A stretch of 47,503 bases of DNA from Opitutales bacterium (GCA_007134215.1 SLLG01000018.1:1-47503); one strand, 5' to 3'; numbered from the stretch's first letter, positions 28,113 through 36,985 are shown. Numbers and translations are program-made. Notes: generated by a model from the letters alone, not told the origin.

Positions 28113-28796
28113 TCAGGGTGTAGAGACCGACCTGCCGTTGTGCTCTGGCGTGAGGGAGAGGATGTAGGCTGCCGCTGCTTGTGCCCACAGCCGCGGGTTG
28201 CGGTAGTTGCCGGCGGTCGTTCCGTAGCAGAAGCGCAGCATGTCGGTGTCGACCATACCTGGGCTCAACGGGACGATGCCGATGCCCTTGGGCAATTCCT
28301 CGGCGACGGACTTGGAGAGTCCTTCGATGGCCCACTTGGTCGAGGCGTAGGCCGCGAGACCGCCGATGCCGGAGCGTCCGGCGCCGGAGCTGAGGTTTAC
28401 GATCATGCCCGTGCCCCGCTGGATCATGCCGGGCAGGAAGGCCTTGAGCACGCGGCTTGTTCCGAGCACGTTGACATGGAACAGCTTGTCGATCTCTTCC
28501 TGCGGTGTTTCCCAGAAAGGCGCGGGCCGGTGGACGACCGCCGCGTTGTTCACGAGAAAGTCGGGGCTACCGGCGGCATCGATGACGGCTTCCGACCAAT
28601 TTTTGACCTGAGCTTCGTCCGCGATATCGACGGCGGAGATCCGGTGGCGGTCGCCGACCTGCGCACGCAACGCCTCTACCTTTTCGGCATTCCTTCCGCA
28701 GCCGAAGACCGTGTGGCCCATGGAATCCCAAGCGTGGAGCAAGGCGCGTCCGAGGCCCCGTGTGCATCCGGTCAAAACGATGGTCTTGTGGCTCAT
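28113..28796 (-). CDS. Short-chain dehydrogenase/reductase
   Basis: 227 residues from the ATG at 28796 (the frame is open 14 codons further, but without similarity). The cofactor motif TGCTRGLG (10-17), NNAA (83-86), Ser136 or Ser137, Tyr150 and Lys154 in YASTK show an intact classical SDR active site; NVLGTSRVLKAFLPGM is the usual helix E region. FGCGRNAEKV after the second strand, with Arg35, favours NADPH over NADH. The substrate cannot be told. It converges with the RAYT transposase and diverges from the MBL-fold gene. Confidence 0.87.
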   Translation of the reverse strand: MSHKTIVLTGCTRGLGRALLHAWDSMGHTVFGCGRNAEKVEALRAQVGDRHRISAVDIADEAQVKNWSEAVIDAAGSPDFLVNNAAVVHRPAPFWETPQEEIDKLFHVNVLGTSRVLKAFLPGMIQRGTGMIVNLSSGAGRSGIGGLAAYASTKWAIEGLSKSVAEELPKGIGIVPLSPGMVDTDMLRFCYGTTAGNYRNPRLWAQAAAAYILSLTPEHNGRSVSTP

Positions 28797-28954
28797 GGAG
28801 TGGCTTCGGCTCGATCTGCGCAAGAAGGGAGCATGCACTTTGGTGAGGCGGGTGGGTATTGGCCAGAAAATGTGCGCGGGCAGCTTAGGATTTTTGCGCC
28901 GGACCGGATTTCCGGCTTTGCCTCGGTGCCTTGGCTTCCCTTTCCTCGCACCTT

Positions 28955-29734
28955 ATGGAATTGGTTTTCCTCGGAACCGGAACATCCCAAGGGGTTCCCA
29001 TGATCGCCCATGAGGACGCGGATCTCGATCTCGCCGATTCGCGCAACTGGCGCACCCGGGCGAGTGTCCATGTGGTCGTGGGTGGACACCGCGTGCAGGT
29101 GGACGCCGCCCCGGAACTACGCCTCCAGTGTGTGTGGAATCGTATTCCCGCTGTCGATACATTCATCCTCACCCACGCCCATGCCGATCACATCCTCGGC
29201 ATGGACGACCTGCGCCGCTTCATCGATCTGCGCGAAGGCGAGGCGCTCCCCGTCTACAGCACGGAGGACGGACTGCGGCGGGTGCGCGAAATCTATCCCT
29301 ACGCCATCCGCGACCGTCCTGAGTTCAAGGGATATCCCGCCTTTCGCCCGCTACCCATGCCCGTCGTCCTTGAACTGCCGGAGGGCCGGGTTTTTTCGAC
29401 ATTGCTTCCCCACGGTCGCGTGCAGGTCCTCGGTCTCGTCTTCGAAGAGACGTCCTCAGGGAAGAAGCTCGCTTATTTCACGGATTGCAAGGAGGTCACC
29501 GAGGAGGCCGCTGCGCTTGCCGAAGGCGCGGATGTTGTTGTTCTCGACGCCCTGCGTCCGGTCCCGCACCCCACCCACATGTCCATCAGCGAGGCTCTTG
29601 ACGCGGCGGAGCGGCTGCGGGCGCCGCGCACCTACTTCACGCACATGACGTTCATGGTCGACCACGGGCGGGACGGCGCGCGGCTGCCGGCGGGTGTGGA
29701 GTTCGCCTACGACGGTCTCCGCGTGGACATCTAA
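28955..29734 (+). CDS. MBL-fold metallo-hydrolase, PhnP-like
   Basis: 259 residues. MELVFLGTGTSQGVP at the N-terminus, then THAHADHILGMDDLR with metal ligands His74, His76, Asp78 and His79, DCKEVTEEA carrying the bridging Asp, and a late FTHMTF histidine. This pattern matches the PhnP/RNase Z-like group of metallo-beta-lactamase fold phosphodiesterases. Starts from 28931 (TTG) are less likely, since the motif begins at this ATG. The likely activity is phosphodiester hydrolysis of a small substrate; nothing nearby tells which. It converges with accA, 16 bp apart. Confidence 0.84.
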   Translation: MELVFLGTGTSQGVPMIAHEDADLDLADSRNWRTRASVHVVVGGHRVQVDAAPELRLQCVWNRIPAVDTFILTHAHADHILGMDDLRRFIDLREGEALPVYSTEDGLRRVREIYPYAIRDRPEFKGYPAFRPLPMPVVLELPEGRVFSTLLPHGRVQVLGLVFEETSSGKKLAYFTDCKEVTEEAAALAEGADVVVLDALRPVPHPTHMSISEALDAAERLRAPRTYFTHMTFMVDHGRDGARLPAGVEFAYDGLRVDI

Positions 29735-29750
29735 GGACGGTGTGCCCGCC

Positions 29751-30770
29751 TCACTTGCCGGAGGCGGCTTTGCCGGAATCCGTCTCCACGGTGACCGCGG
29801 TGCCGGTTGATTCGAGATACACGCCCATGTTGCGGTATTTGCTGTAGCGCGCGTCGAGGCGTTCCTCCGGGTCCAGCGATTCCAGTTCGCGGAGGTTCTT
29901 GCGCAGGGCTTCGCGAAGGAAGTTCGTCGCCGCGTCGAAATCCGCGTGGGCGCCTCCCATCGGTTCGGGGATGACTTCGTCGGCGATGCCCTGTTCGCGG
30001 AGCTCGCGCGCCCCGAGCCGCAGGGCGTTGGCCGCTGCCTCCGAAAACCGTCGGTCGCGCCAGAGGATGGCGGCGCAGCCTTCCGGCGGAATCACCGAAT
30101 AGTAGGCGTACTCCTGCACGAGCAGACGGTCCACCACGGCGATACCGAGTGCGCCGCCGCTTCCGCCCTCGCCGAGAATGACGCCGAGTATCGGGGAGTT
30201 GAGAACGGCCATTTCGCGGAGATTGCGCGCGATCGCTTCGGACACGTGGCGCTCCTCCGAGCCGATGCCGGCGTAGGCGGCTTTCGTGTCGATGAAGCTG
30301 ATCACCGGGAGCCCGAATTTCTCGGCCGTCTTCATCAGGCGCAGGGCCTTGCGGTAGCCCTCGGGGTGGGGCATGCCGAAATTACGTTTCAGGTTTTCCT
30401 TCACGTCGCGCCCCTTTTGCTGCGCGATGATCATCACGGGGCGTCCGTCGAACCAGGCGATCCCGCCGATCAGGGCCTGGTCGTCACCGAACGCGCGGTC
30501 GCCGTGCATCTCCTGGAAACCCTCGAAGATGCGCGCGATGTAATCGAGGCTGTAGGGTCGTTTCGGGTGGCGGGCGAGCTGCACCCGCTGCCACGGAGTG
30601 AGATTGCTGTAGATGCGCCGCTTCGTCTCCTCGATCCGTTTCTCGATGGCCGCGACCTCCGTCGAGACGTCAAAGTCCTGTTCCGCCGAGGCACTCTGCA
30701 ACTCAGCCAAGCGGCGCTGCAACTCGCGGAGAGGTTTTTCAAATTCCAGGCTGAAATCGGCTTTGTCCAT
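29751..30770 (-). CDS. accA: Acetyl-CoA carboxylase carboxyltransferase subunit alpha
   Basis: 339 residues. With AccD it forms the carboxyltransferase that makes malonyl-CoA for fatty acid synthesis. Family motifs are plain: PWQRVQLARHPKRPYSLDYI, KRNFGMPHPEGYRKALRLM, GEGGSGGALGIAV and VIPPEGCAAILWR. The N-terminal helical segment with ELQRRLAEL is typical. One conserved segment is altered: where most AccA proteins read DTPGAYPGIG, this one reads DTKAAYAGIG (Lys163, Ala164, Ala167). A low-complexity tail follows residue 320. The gene is preceded by its own candidate promoter and separated by 145 bp from the receptor gene upstream, so it is probably transcribed alone. Confidence 0.94.
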   Translation of the reverse strand: MDKADFSLEFEKPLRELQRRLAELQSASAEQDFDVSTEVAAIEKRIEETKRRIYSNLTPWQRVQLARHPKRPYSLDYIARIFEGFQEMHGDRAFGDDQALIGGIAWFDGRPVMIIAQQKGRDVKENLKRNFGMPHPEGYRKALRLMKTAEKFGLPVISFIDTKAAYAGIGSEERHVSEAIARNLREMAVLNSPILGVILGEGGSGGALGIAVVDRLLVQEYAYYSVIPPEGCAAILWRDRRFSEAAANALRLGARELREQGIADEVIPEPMGGAHADFDAATNFLREALRKNLRELESLDPEERLDARYSKYRNMGVYLESTGTAVTVETDSGKAASGK

Positions 30771-30782
30771 GAAAGAGAGGTG

Positions 30783-30812
30783 GTTCTACCTGCTCCGCCC
30801 CCGTTGTGTCAA
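30783..30812 (-). promoter_or_regulatory. Candidate promoter of accA
   Basis: On the minus strand, TTGACA (30807-30812), 18 bases, TAGAAC (30783-30788, four of six matches to TATAAT), ending 12 bases before the accA ATG. If used, the leader would be only a few bases long, which fits the absence of a ribosome site. Confidence 0.35.
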
Positions 30813-30915
30813 CGCCCGCCCTCTCCGCCGCGGACGCCGCAAGTGATTTATTTTCCGAACAAAAATGTGTCTTTTTTTGACTCTGAGAAATTAAAGGGCG
30901 GGCTGTTCGGAGGCG

Positions 30916-33105
30916 TCAGAAGATCCACTCGATGCCGGCGCGCAGGCTGCGGCCGGGAAGGGGGGCGATGTCCTTGAGGAAGGAGGGGTGGTGGCGTGCT
31001 TCGTGGTCGAGGAGGTTTTCGCCGCGGAGGATGAGGCGCAGGTCTTGGTCGCCCGCCTTTAGGGAGATACGGAGCCCGGCGTTGAGAAAGGTGTAGGCGG
31101 GTGTTGGGGCCTGGTAGGCGAGGGTGCCGAAGACGGAATCGGGCACGCGGTTTTGCGCGAAGGCGCGGCGTGTCTCGATGAAGGCCGCGGTTCGTCCGGC
31201 TTCGGCGGCGAGGCGGAGGGCCGCGCGCGCCGGCGGGATGCGGGGCAGGGGCTGTTCGCGTCCGCGGTCCTGTCCGCGCAGGAAGTCGGCGTCGATTTGC
31301 AGGTAGAGGCGGCGCTCTTCATTGGTCCAGAGGGTGAGGCGGGCGGTGCCTTCGAGGCCGTGGAAACGGGCGGGGCTCTGCACGTGGCGGTAGGCGACGA
31401 GTCCCTCGATCTCGAAGCCTTGGTTGCGCAGGAAAATGAAGCCGTCGAAGTCACGGATGAAGGCGTTGGCCTGAAGGAGAAGGCGATCCCCGCGGTAGAG
31501 GGCGACGACCTCGGCGCTGCGCACGCGTTCGCGGCGCAGGGCCGGATCGGGGATGCGGTAGATCCCGGTGGCTTCGTGGGGGGCTTCGATGAAGAGTTCT
31601 TCGCTGGCTGGCCCGCGGCGCCCTTCGGCGAAATGCACACCGATTTCGAGGGCGGTTGTGAGGTGGAAGCGGAGTCCCGCCGCCGTCGACAGCGTGGCGA
31701 AGCGCCGCGAGCGGAACGCCTCGGGAAACCCCTCGGGCGGGTCGCGCCGCGCGGCGTGGCGGAAGCCCAGGTGGGCGCCGGCTTCGACGGTCCAGCGCTC
31801 CGCGAAGGGCTGCTCGGCGAGGGCGAAGACCGCCCCGCCGTGGTCGCGGCTCGAGAGGACGTCTACGACGGGGGGACCGAGGAAGTAGCTTGTGTTGCGG
31901 TTGCGGTAGTCGGCGCGGAAAGCGGAGAGGCCGCCGGAGAGAAGACCGCCCGCCTGCGTCGAGTGGAGGGCTTCGCCCCTTGCCTCCGTCTCGGTGCGCC
32001 GGAAGGCGTTGGTGGGAAACGACCCCTCCCGCTCGTTCTGGCGGAAGCGTGAGAAGCGCCCGCGGGCGTCGAGCGTCGGTGCGCCGCCTTGTGCCGGACG
32101 CCGGGCAATGGCGAGGACCCGCATGTTCTGAAGGTCGATGCGCACGGGATCGAAGGCGCTGGGGGCGGTGACGCCGGGCTCGGAGAAGGGGTTTCCGTGG
32201 CTGTGCCCGTCGGTCGGCACCCCGTACTCGGTGAAGTAGCCGTTCACGGCGGCGCCCACTTCCCACCCGCCCGCGGCAGCGAGGGTGCCGAGCCCGGCGG
32301 AGCGGGCGCGCAGACCGGTGTTGGGCACGCGGCCTTCCGGATTGGGTGCGGGGGCGGGGACGGTCGGGGGCAGGCGGACACGGTTGGCTTCGTCGTAGGC
32401 TTCCGTGCGGGCGCGGCCGGGAATCCTGTAGTCACCGGATTCGCGGTAGAGGGCCTGCCCGCGCACGAGGACGCGGCCTGCCCCGGCGGTGTGTTCGATG
32501 GCGGCGAGCCGCCCGTCGTTGACCGTTTCGGCCTGTGCGAGGAGGCGGGTGCGCTGTGGCTCTTCCGGCTGCGGAATCCATCCGCCGTCGATGTCGACGG
32601 CCCCGCCGATGGCCGCCCCGCCGAAGCGCAGGGCGGGGGTGCCTTTATAGACGGTGACCCGCCGCATGAAGGCGGGGTCCATGGCGACGGCGTGGTCGGG
32701 ACTGGTGTCGGAGACGTCGCCGGTGCCGAGGCGGTTTTCGAAGACACCCACGCGGTAGCCGTCGAGCCCGCGGATGACGGGCCGGTTGGCGGCGGGCGAG
32801 TAAAAGCTGGCGGTCACGCCCGGCTCCCATGCGAGGATATCGGCGAGCGTGCCGGCGAGACGGTCGGTGAGGTCGTCGGCCTCGATATCGCGGGTGAGGC
32901 CAAGGGCGAGAGCGGGGCGCGGGGCTGGTTCGGCGCGGGCGCGGGTTTCGAGGGGATCCAGCTCGTGGAAGTCGTCCCCTGGTCCGGCCGCGGCACCGGC
33001 AAGGCACAGGCATAGGCCGAGCCCGCCGCCGAGCCCGTAAATCAGGGCCTTCAGGCGGTTGCGGCGGTGAGCGGGTGCGGTTGTTTTAATGCAAATCACT
33101 TGCAA
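30916..33105 (-). CDS. TonB-dependent outer-membrane receptor, ZnuD-like
   Basis: 729 residues. A signal peptide (YGLGGGLGLCLCLAGAAAG) precedes a plug domain with RPVIRGLDGYRVGVFENRL and VTVYKGTPALRFGGAAIGG, then a beta-barrel that ends in a terminal phenylalanine (GIEWIF). The last 30 residues, with HHPSFLKDIAPLPGRSLRAG, match the ZnuD group of zinc and heme receptors as I know it, and a His-bearing loop (GVPTDGHSHGNPF) is also seen in that group. The plug lacks Cys. The start is a TTG inside a palindrome; a GTG two codons later is equally possible, and no ribosome site is seen. Divergent transcription from a choice-of-anchor-M gene supports metal uptake. The substrate, probably zinc, is inferred. 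Confidence 0.82.
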   Translation of the reverse strand: MQVICIKTTAPAHRRNRLKALIYGLGGGLGLCLCLAGAAAGPGDDFHELDPLETRARAEPAPRPALALGLTRDIEADDLTDRLAGTLADILAWEPGVTASFYSPAANRPVIRGLDGYRVGVFENRLGTGDVSDTSPDHAVAMDPAFMRRVTVYKGTPALRFGGAAIGGAVDIDGGWIPQPEEPQRTRLLAQAETVNDGRLAAIEHTAGAGRVLVRGQALYRESGDYRIPGRARTEAYDEANRVRLPPTVPAPAPNPEGRVPNTGLRARSAGLGTLAAAGGWEVGAAVNGYFTEYGVPTDGHSHGNPFSEPGVTAPSAFDPVRIDLQNMRVLAIARRPAQGGAPTLDARGRFSRFRQNEREGSFPTNAFRRTETEARGEALHSTQAGGLLSGGLSAFRADYRNRNTSYFLGPPVVDVLSSRDHGGAVFALAEQPFAERWTVEAGAHLGFRHAARRDPPEGFPEAFRSRRFATLSTAAGLRFHLTTALEIGVHFAEGRRGPASEELFIEAPHEATGIYRIPDPALRRERVRSAEVVALYRGDRLLLQANAFIRDFDGFIFLRNQGFEIEGLVAYRHVQSPARFHGLEGTARLTLWTNEERRLYLQIDADFLRGQDRGREQPLPRIPPARAALRLAAEAGRTAAFIETRRAFAQNRVPDSVFGTLAYQAPTPAYTFLNAGLRISLKAGDQDLRLILRGENLLDHEARHHPSFLKDIAPLPGRSLRAGIEWIF
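33090..33104. promoter_or_regulatory. Inverted repeat at the start of the divergent zinc locus
   Basis: TGCAA-ATCAC-TTGCA. It covers the first codons of the receptor gene and lies 32 bases before the ATG of the divergent gene, so one bound dimer could repress both. A Zur- or Fur-type metalloregulator is the natural guess from the gene content; the sequence is not a Zur box I can name. Confidence 0.45.
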
Positions 33106-33135
33106 AAGAGGCGAAGCGGCCCAAGCTCGTTTCCG

Positions 33136-34137
33136 ATGTCTTGGGTGTCAACGCAGCATTTGCTCCGGGCGGTGGCGGTCGTTTCCGCGCTGGCAGGCGC
33201 GGTTTCCGTTTCCGGCTACACAGTGCTCCGGGCGGGGCATTACGACCTCGGCGCGCACTATGATCCGGCCACGGGCTGGCATGACTATGTGTGGGACTTC
33301 GACGCGCGGCGTGGAATGAATTCGCAACGCACGGTTGTATGGGTGGGGCCGGAATACCGCCGCGAGGTGCCGGGCGCGGGTTTTGAGCGGCTGGCCGATC
33401 CCGGCAGCACCGTGTGGCTTCTGCCTGAGGTAATGCCGCCCGAATTCACGCCGGATAATTTTCTCTGGCTCGGCCTCGGGACGCAGCAGCAGGCGCCGGG
33501 CGTCTTCCGGGGCGGCGCGGGCAGCCGCGGCGAAAAGGCGATGCGGCTTGTCTCCGTGGAAGGCCCGGGAGTGGAGCGTGGCGGGCATTTTGGAATGTGG
33601 TTTTTCGAACTGACCGACCGACCGGAGTGGATTTTCACGACCCGCGACGGGATCGGCGACGACGACCGTTTCGAGCAGTTGCGGGCGGGCTTTCACGGGC
33701 ACTACAACACCGCCTTCACGCAGCCCGGCCGCTACGAGGTGACAGTCGAATTCTACGGCGATCTGCGCGAAGCGCACGGCGGCGGCTCAACGGCGCATGA
33801 GGTTACATGGACATTCTATGTGAGTGACGGGCGGATGGATTGGGCGGAGGCTGTCGAGGCGGGCGACGGCTGGTATAACTCGCCGGTTTTCGGTTGGTTG
33901 TATCCGGTGAATGACGCCTGGGTACACAGCGCCGAACACGGATTCTGGTATGTCCGTCCGGACGGCAGCGGCGGCGCCTATGTCTTCGACCCGCAGTGGG
34001 ACTCATGGGTGTACCACTCCGCCGACCTCTATCCGTTGGCCTACGATGCCGGGACCGGATGGGTGGCCGAAGCGGGTAAGGAAGGCCGCTGGCAGTTCGC
34101 CGTGGGCAACGGCTGGCGCTTCCATGAGCGCCCGTGA
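33136..34137 (+). CDS. Secreted choice-of-anchor-M domain protein with aromatic C-terminal module
   Basis: 333 residues from the ATG at 33136; the frame is open to 33067 but would then run through the palindrome. A signal peptide ([19 protein letters not shown]) is followed by a domain running from [19 protein letters not shown] through [23 protein letters not shown] and [19 protein letters not shown]. This is the choice-of-anchor-M/actinobacterial surface domain pattern, which in actinobacteria accompanies zinc or manganese ABC transporters. Residues about 245-333 form a Trp/Tyr-rich module ([35 protein letters not shown]), a form I associate with Opitutae surface proteins. It diverges from a ZnuD-like receptor. 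A role in metal binding at the cell surface is inferred. Confidence 0.75.
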   Translation: MSWVSTQHLLRAVAVVSALAGAVSVSGYTVLRAGHYDLGAHYDPATGWHDYVWDFDARRGMNSQRTVVWVGPEYRREVPGAGFERLADPGSTVWLLPEVMPPEFTPDNFLWLGLGTQQQAPGVFRGGAGSRGEKAMRLVSVEGPGVERGGHFGMWFFELTDRPEWIFTTRDGIGDDDRFEQLRAGFHGHYNTAFTQPGRYEVTVEFYGDLREAHGGGSTAHEVTWTFYVSDGRMDWAEAVEAGDGWYNSPVFGWLYPVNDAWVHSAEHGFWYVRPDGSGGAYVFDPQWDSWVYHSADLYPLAYDAGTGWVAEAGKEGRWQFAVGNGWRFHERP

Positions 34138-34236
34138 GTTCTTGCGGTTCACGGCTGCATCCGGGGCCTTTGCGCGGAAAGATAAGCGCACTTGGCGCTT
34201 GAAACAGCGGGGGAAACGAATCTTCTCTTCAACTCC

Positions 34237-35383
34237 ATGGCAGTCGAACCTGAAACCCGAAACCAAATCGAAGAAATCGCGAAGCGCGCCGGATACCTCT
34301 GGAGGTATCTTTGACGTCCCGGCCAAGCAGAAGGAAATCGCCGCGTTCGAGGAGCGCATGGGCACGCCCGGATTTTGGGACAAACCGGACGCCGCGCAGG
34401 CCACGGCCACGAAACTGAGCCAGCTCAAAGGCATCGTCGGCCCGGTCGTCGAGTTCAACGCCAAGCTGGACGACGTAAAGACGCTCCTCGAACTCGTTGA
34501 CGACGCGGATGAGGACGAAGCCGAAGCCTATGCCGCGGAGATCATCACCGCGGCCAAGGACCTGCAAGCGCGCCTCGACAAGCTGGAGCTGCAGAGTTTT
34601 CTCAGCGGCGAGATGGACCGCAACAACGCCATCCTCAGCATCAACGCCGGGGCGGGCGGCACGGAGTCGTGCGACTGGGCGGACATGCTCCTGCGCATGT
34701 ACACGCGCTGGGCGGAGTCCAACGGCTTCGAGGTCGAGGTGCAGGACATTGCCCCCGGCGACGAGGCGGGCATCTCCAGCGCGACCCTCCGCATCATCGG
34801 CCCCAACGCCTACGGATATGCCAAGGCGGAGCGCGGCGTGCACCGGCTCGTGCGGATCAGCCCGTTTGATTCCAACGCGCGGCGCCACACCTCGTTCTGC
34901 GCCGTCGATGTCATCGCCGAGGTCGACGACGACGTCGATGTCGAGATCAATGAAAAGGACCTGCGCGTCGACACCTACCGCTCCTCCGGCAAGGGCGGGC
35001 AGCACGTCAACAAGACCGACTCCGCCGTCCGCCTCACGCACTTGCCCACAGGTATCGTCGTGGCGTGCCAGAAAGAGCGCTCCCAGCACAAAAACCGCGC
35101 CGAGGCGATGCGCGTCCTCAAGAGCCGCATCTACGAGAAGAAAGAAGACGAGAAGCGCGCCGAAATGGAACGCTTCTACGGCGAGAAAGGCGAGATCGGC
35201 TGGGGCAACCAGATCCGCTCCTACGTCTTCCAGCCCTACCAGATGGTCAAGGACCTGCGCACGGGTGTGGACACCGGCAACGTCCAGGCCGTCATGGACG
35301 GCGACCTCGACCGCTTCATCCACGCATGGCTGCGCGCGGGATGCCCGCGCACCCGAAACAAAGACATCAAAATGGATGACTGA
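34237..35383 (+). CDS. prfB: Peptide chain release factor 2, programmed +1 frameshift
   Basis: RF2 reads UGA and UAA and releases the peptide. The gene starts at 34237; 25 codons on, an in-frame TGA (34312-34314) interrupts it, and the rest is read one base later from GAC at 34313, giving 381 residues. The tripeptide SPF ([12 protein letters not shown]), specific for RF2, and [17 protein letters not shown] with catalytic Gln255 are intact. Reading the downstream frame from its own upstream starts (open from 33911) is wrong, as that part is a shadow of the preceding gene. Its last eight bases overlap the next gene. The frameshift lets low RF2 activity raise its own synthesis. Confidence 0.95.
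34301..34315 (+). promoter_or_regulatory. prfB programmed frameshift site
   Basis: GGAGG, then TAT, then CTT TGA C. This matches the classic release factor 2 recoding site: an internal Shine-Dalgarno three bases before the CTT slip codon, an in-frame TGA, and C after it. The ribosome slips forward one base when RF2 is scarce. Confidence 0.95.
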
Positions 35384-36803
35384 CGCCTGCGCCGAGTCCA
35401 CCGCCCCGGAGCTGAGTCTCGAAGCGTTGCGCGAGGCCTTCGACCACCAGGCCTTGTTTGAAAACAAGACATGGCGCCTGTCGCCGGAGGCATGGCCGCT
35501 GACCGACGACGAGGTGGAGACCGTCCGCGACATAGGGCGGGCCTGTCTCGAGTTCCACCGTGCAATGGAACTGCTCTACACCCGCTCGCGCGAGGGCCGC
35601 AACCTCCTGCGCAACCGCAATCTCGAGGCACCGTGGGTCGCGGAATACCTCGACCGCGGCAAGCCGGAGGGCCTCCGCCGCCACGCTGCCGCCAAGGCCG
35701 TGCGCGGCAGCCACCCCGTCGTCATCCGGCCCGACCTCCTCGTCACGGAGCAGGGCTTCGCGCTTACCGAGATCGACTCCGTGCCCGGCGGCATCGGGCT
35801 CACCGCCTACCTCAACCGCCTCTACGGCGGGCAGGCGGGGATCGTGGGCGCGGGCGACCGCATGATCGAGCGCTTTGGAGCTGGCCTCGCCGCCCTGCGT
35901 CCGGACAAGCCGGACCCTTCCATCGGCATCGCCGTGTCGCAGGAAGCCGCCACCTACCGCCCGGAAATGCAGTGGATGGCGGAGGAACTCGCCGCGCGCG
36001 GGCACCGCGCCTACTGCCTTGATCCCGACGAGCTGATGACACTCGGCGATTCGCTTTGCGCCGATGTCAAAGGCAACCCCGAGGAGATCGACGTGCTCTA
36101 CCGCTTCTGGGAACTCTTCGACCACCCGAACCTCTCCGTCGCGCCCCACCTCATGGAGTTGCTGGAGGGCGGGGCGCCGTTTGCCGTCACCCCGCCGATG
36201 CGGCATTTCCAGGAAGAGAAGCTCGCCCTCGCGCTCTTCCACCACCACCTCCTCGGCGATTTCTGGCGCGAAAACCTGAGCAAGCGTTCCCTCCGCCTCC
36301 TCAAGCGCATCGTGCCGCGCGGGTGGATCATGGATCCCGTTTCCCTCCCGCCCAATGCCGTCCTCGACGCGCCCCACGTGGGCGGCCAGCCGATCTGGCG
36401 CTGGGAGCAGCTCATCGACGCCTCGCAGCGCGAGAGAAACCTCATTCTCAAGCTCTCCGGATTTCACGAAAACGCGTGGGGCGCGCGCAGCGTCCTCCTC
36501 GGCAGCGACGCCTCCCGCGACGAGTGGGCCGACGGCATCGCCGAAGCCATCGAAAGCGCCCCGGACAACCTCTACATCCTCCAGGAATACCGCAAGCCGC
36601 GCCGCCTGCGCCACCCCGTCTACGACGAGGATGGCGGCCTGCGGCCCATGGAAGGGCGCCTGCGGCTCTGCCCCTACTACTTCGTCGAGGGTGACGAGGT
36701 GGACCTCGGCGGCATCCTCGCGACCTTCTGTCCGGCCGACAAGAAGATCATCCACGGCATGCGCGACGCCGCCCTCCTGCCCTGCCGCCTAAGCGGGGCG
36801 TGA
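35376..36803 (+). CDS. Uncharacterised ATP-grasp-like protein, translationally coupled to prfB
   Basis: 475 residues. The ATG at 35376 lies inside the end of prfB (eight-base overlap); the longer open frame upstream is a shadow of prf[21 protein letters not shown] (115-134), then SVPGGIGLT (135-143), resembles the circularly permuted ATP-grasp group (DUF407-like), and a later [18 protein letters not shown] with [14 protein letters not shown] would supply the ATP-binding lysine and the following strand. No signal peptide or membrane helix. I cannot assign a reaction; amide or peptide ligation is the usual chemistry of the fold. The coupling to prfB suggests co-expression but not a shared role. 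A hairpin follows the stop. Confidence 0.6.
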   Translation: MTDACAESTAPELSLEALREAFDHQALFENKTWRLSPEAWPLTDDEVETVRDIGRACLEFHRAMELLYTRSREGRNLLRNRNLEAPWVAEYLDRGKPEGLRRHAAAKAVRGSHPVVIRPDLLVTEQGFALTEIDSVPGGIGLTAYLNRLYGGQAGIVGAGDRMIERFGAGLAALRPDKPDPSIGIAVSQEAATYRPEMQWMAEELAARGHRAYCLDPDELMTLGDSLCADVKGNPEEIDVLYRFWELFDHPNLSVAPHLMELLEGGAPFAVTPPMRHFQEEKLALALFHHHLLGDFWRENLSKRSLRLLKRIVPRGWIMDPVSLPPNAVLDAPHVGGQPIWRWEQLIDASQRERNLILKLSGFHENAWGARSVLLGSDASRDEWADGIAEAIESAPDNLYILQEYRKPRRLRHPVYDEDGGLRPMEGRLRLCPYYFVEGDEVDLGGILATFCPADKKIIHGMRDAALLPCRLSGA

Positions 36804-36804
36804 G

Positions 36805-36826
36805 GGGCAGGGCGTCGTCCCTGCCC
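36805..36826. terminator. Perfect 8-bp stem-loop after the ATP-grasp-like gene
   Basis: GGGCAGGG, six-base loop CGTCGT, CCCTGCCC, starting two bases after the stop. The stem is strong, but no U-run follows, so it may end transcription only weakly or protect the 3' end. Confidence 0.5.
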
Positions 36827-36835
36827 GGTTCCACC

Positions 36836-36985
36836 CCGCTGATCGGTGATCTGATCGACACCGGCGTGGACATCCTCAATCCGATGCAGCCCGAGTGCGT
36901 GGATCTTGAAATGATCGTGAGTGAATACAGTGACCGGGTCGCGTTTTCGGGGATGATCGGCACGCAGAGCACGCTTTCCTTCGGA
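36836..36985 (+). pseudogene. Remnant of a uroporphyrinogen decarboxylase (UroD/MtaA)-family gene
   Basis: Read from 36836, 50 codons give PLIGDLIDTGVDILNPMQPE, then CVDLEMIVSEYSDRVAF and SGMIGTQSTLSFG. This matches a conserved segment of UroD-family proteins of the DILNPVQPE type, which lies in the second half of a protein of about 350 residues. Nothing before or after fits the family: the frame has no proper start and runs into unrelated sequence after STLSFG. The reading frame is undisturbed over 50 codons, so the decay is by truncation on both sides. It lies between the ATP-grasp-like gene and ribH. Confidence 0.7.

Noticed and set aside
34237-34314. prfB as a pseudogene because of the in-frame TGA
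   Set aside because: The TGA is within the classic recoding site, and the downstream frame is complete.
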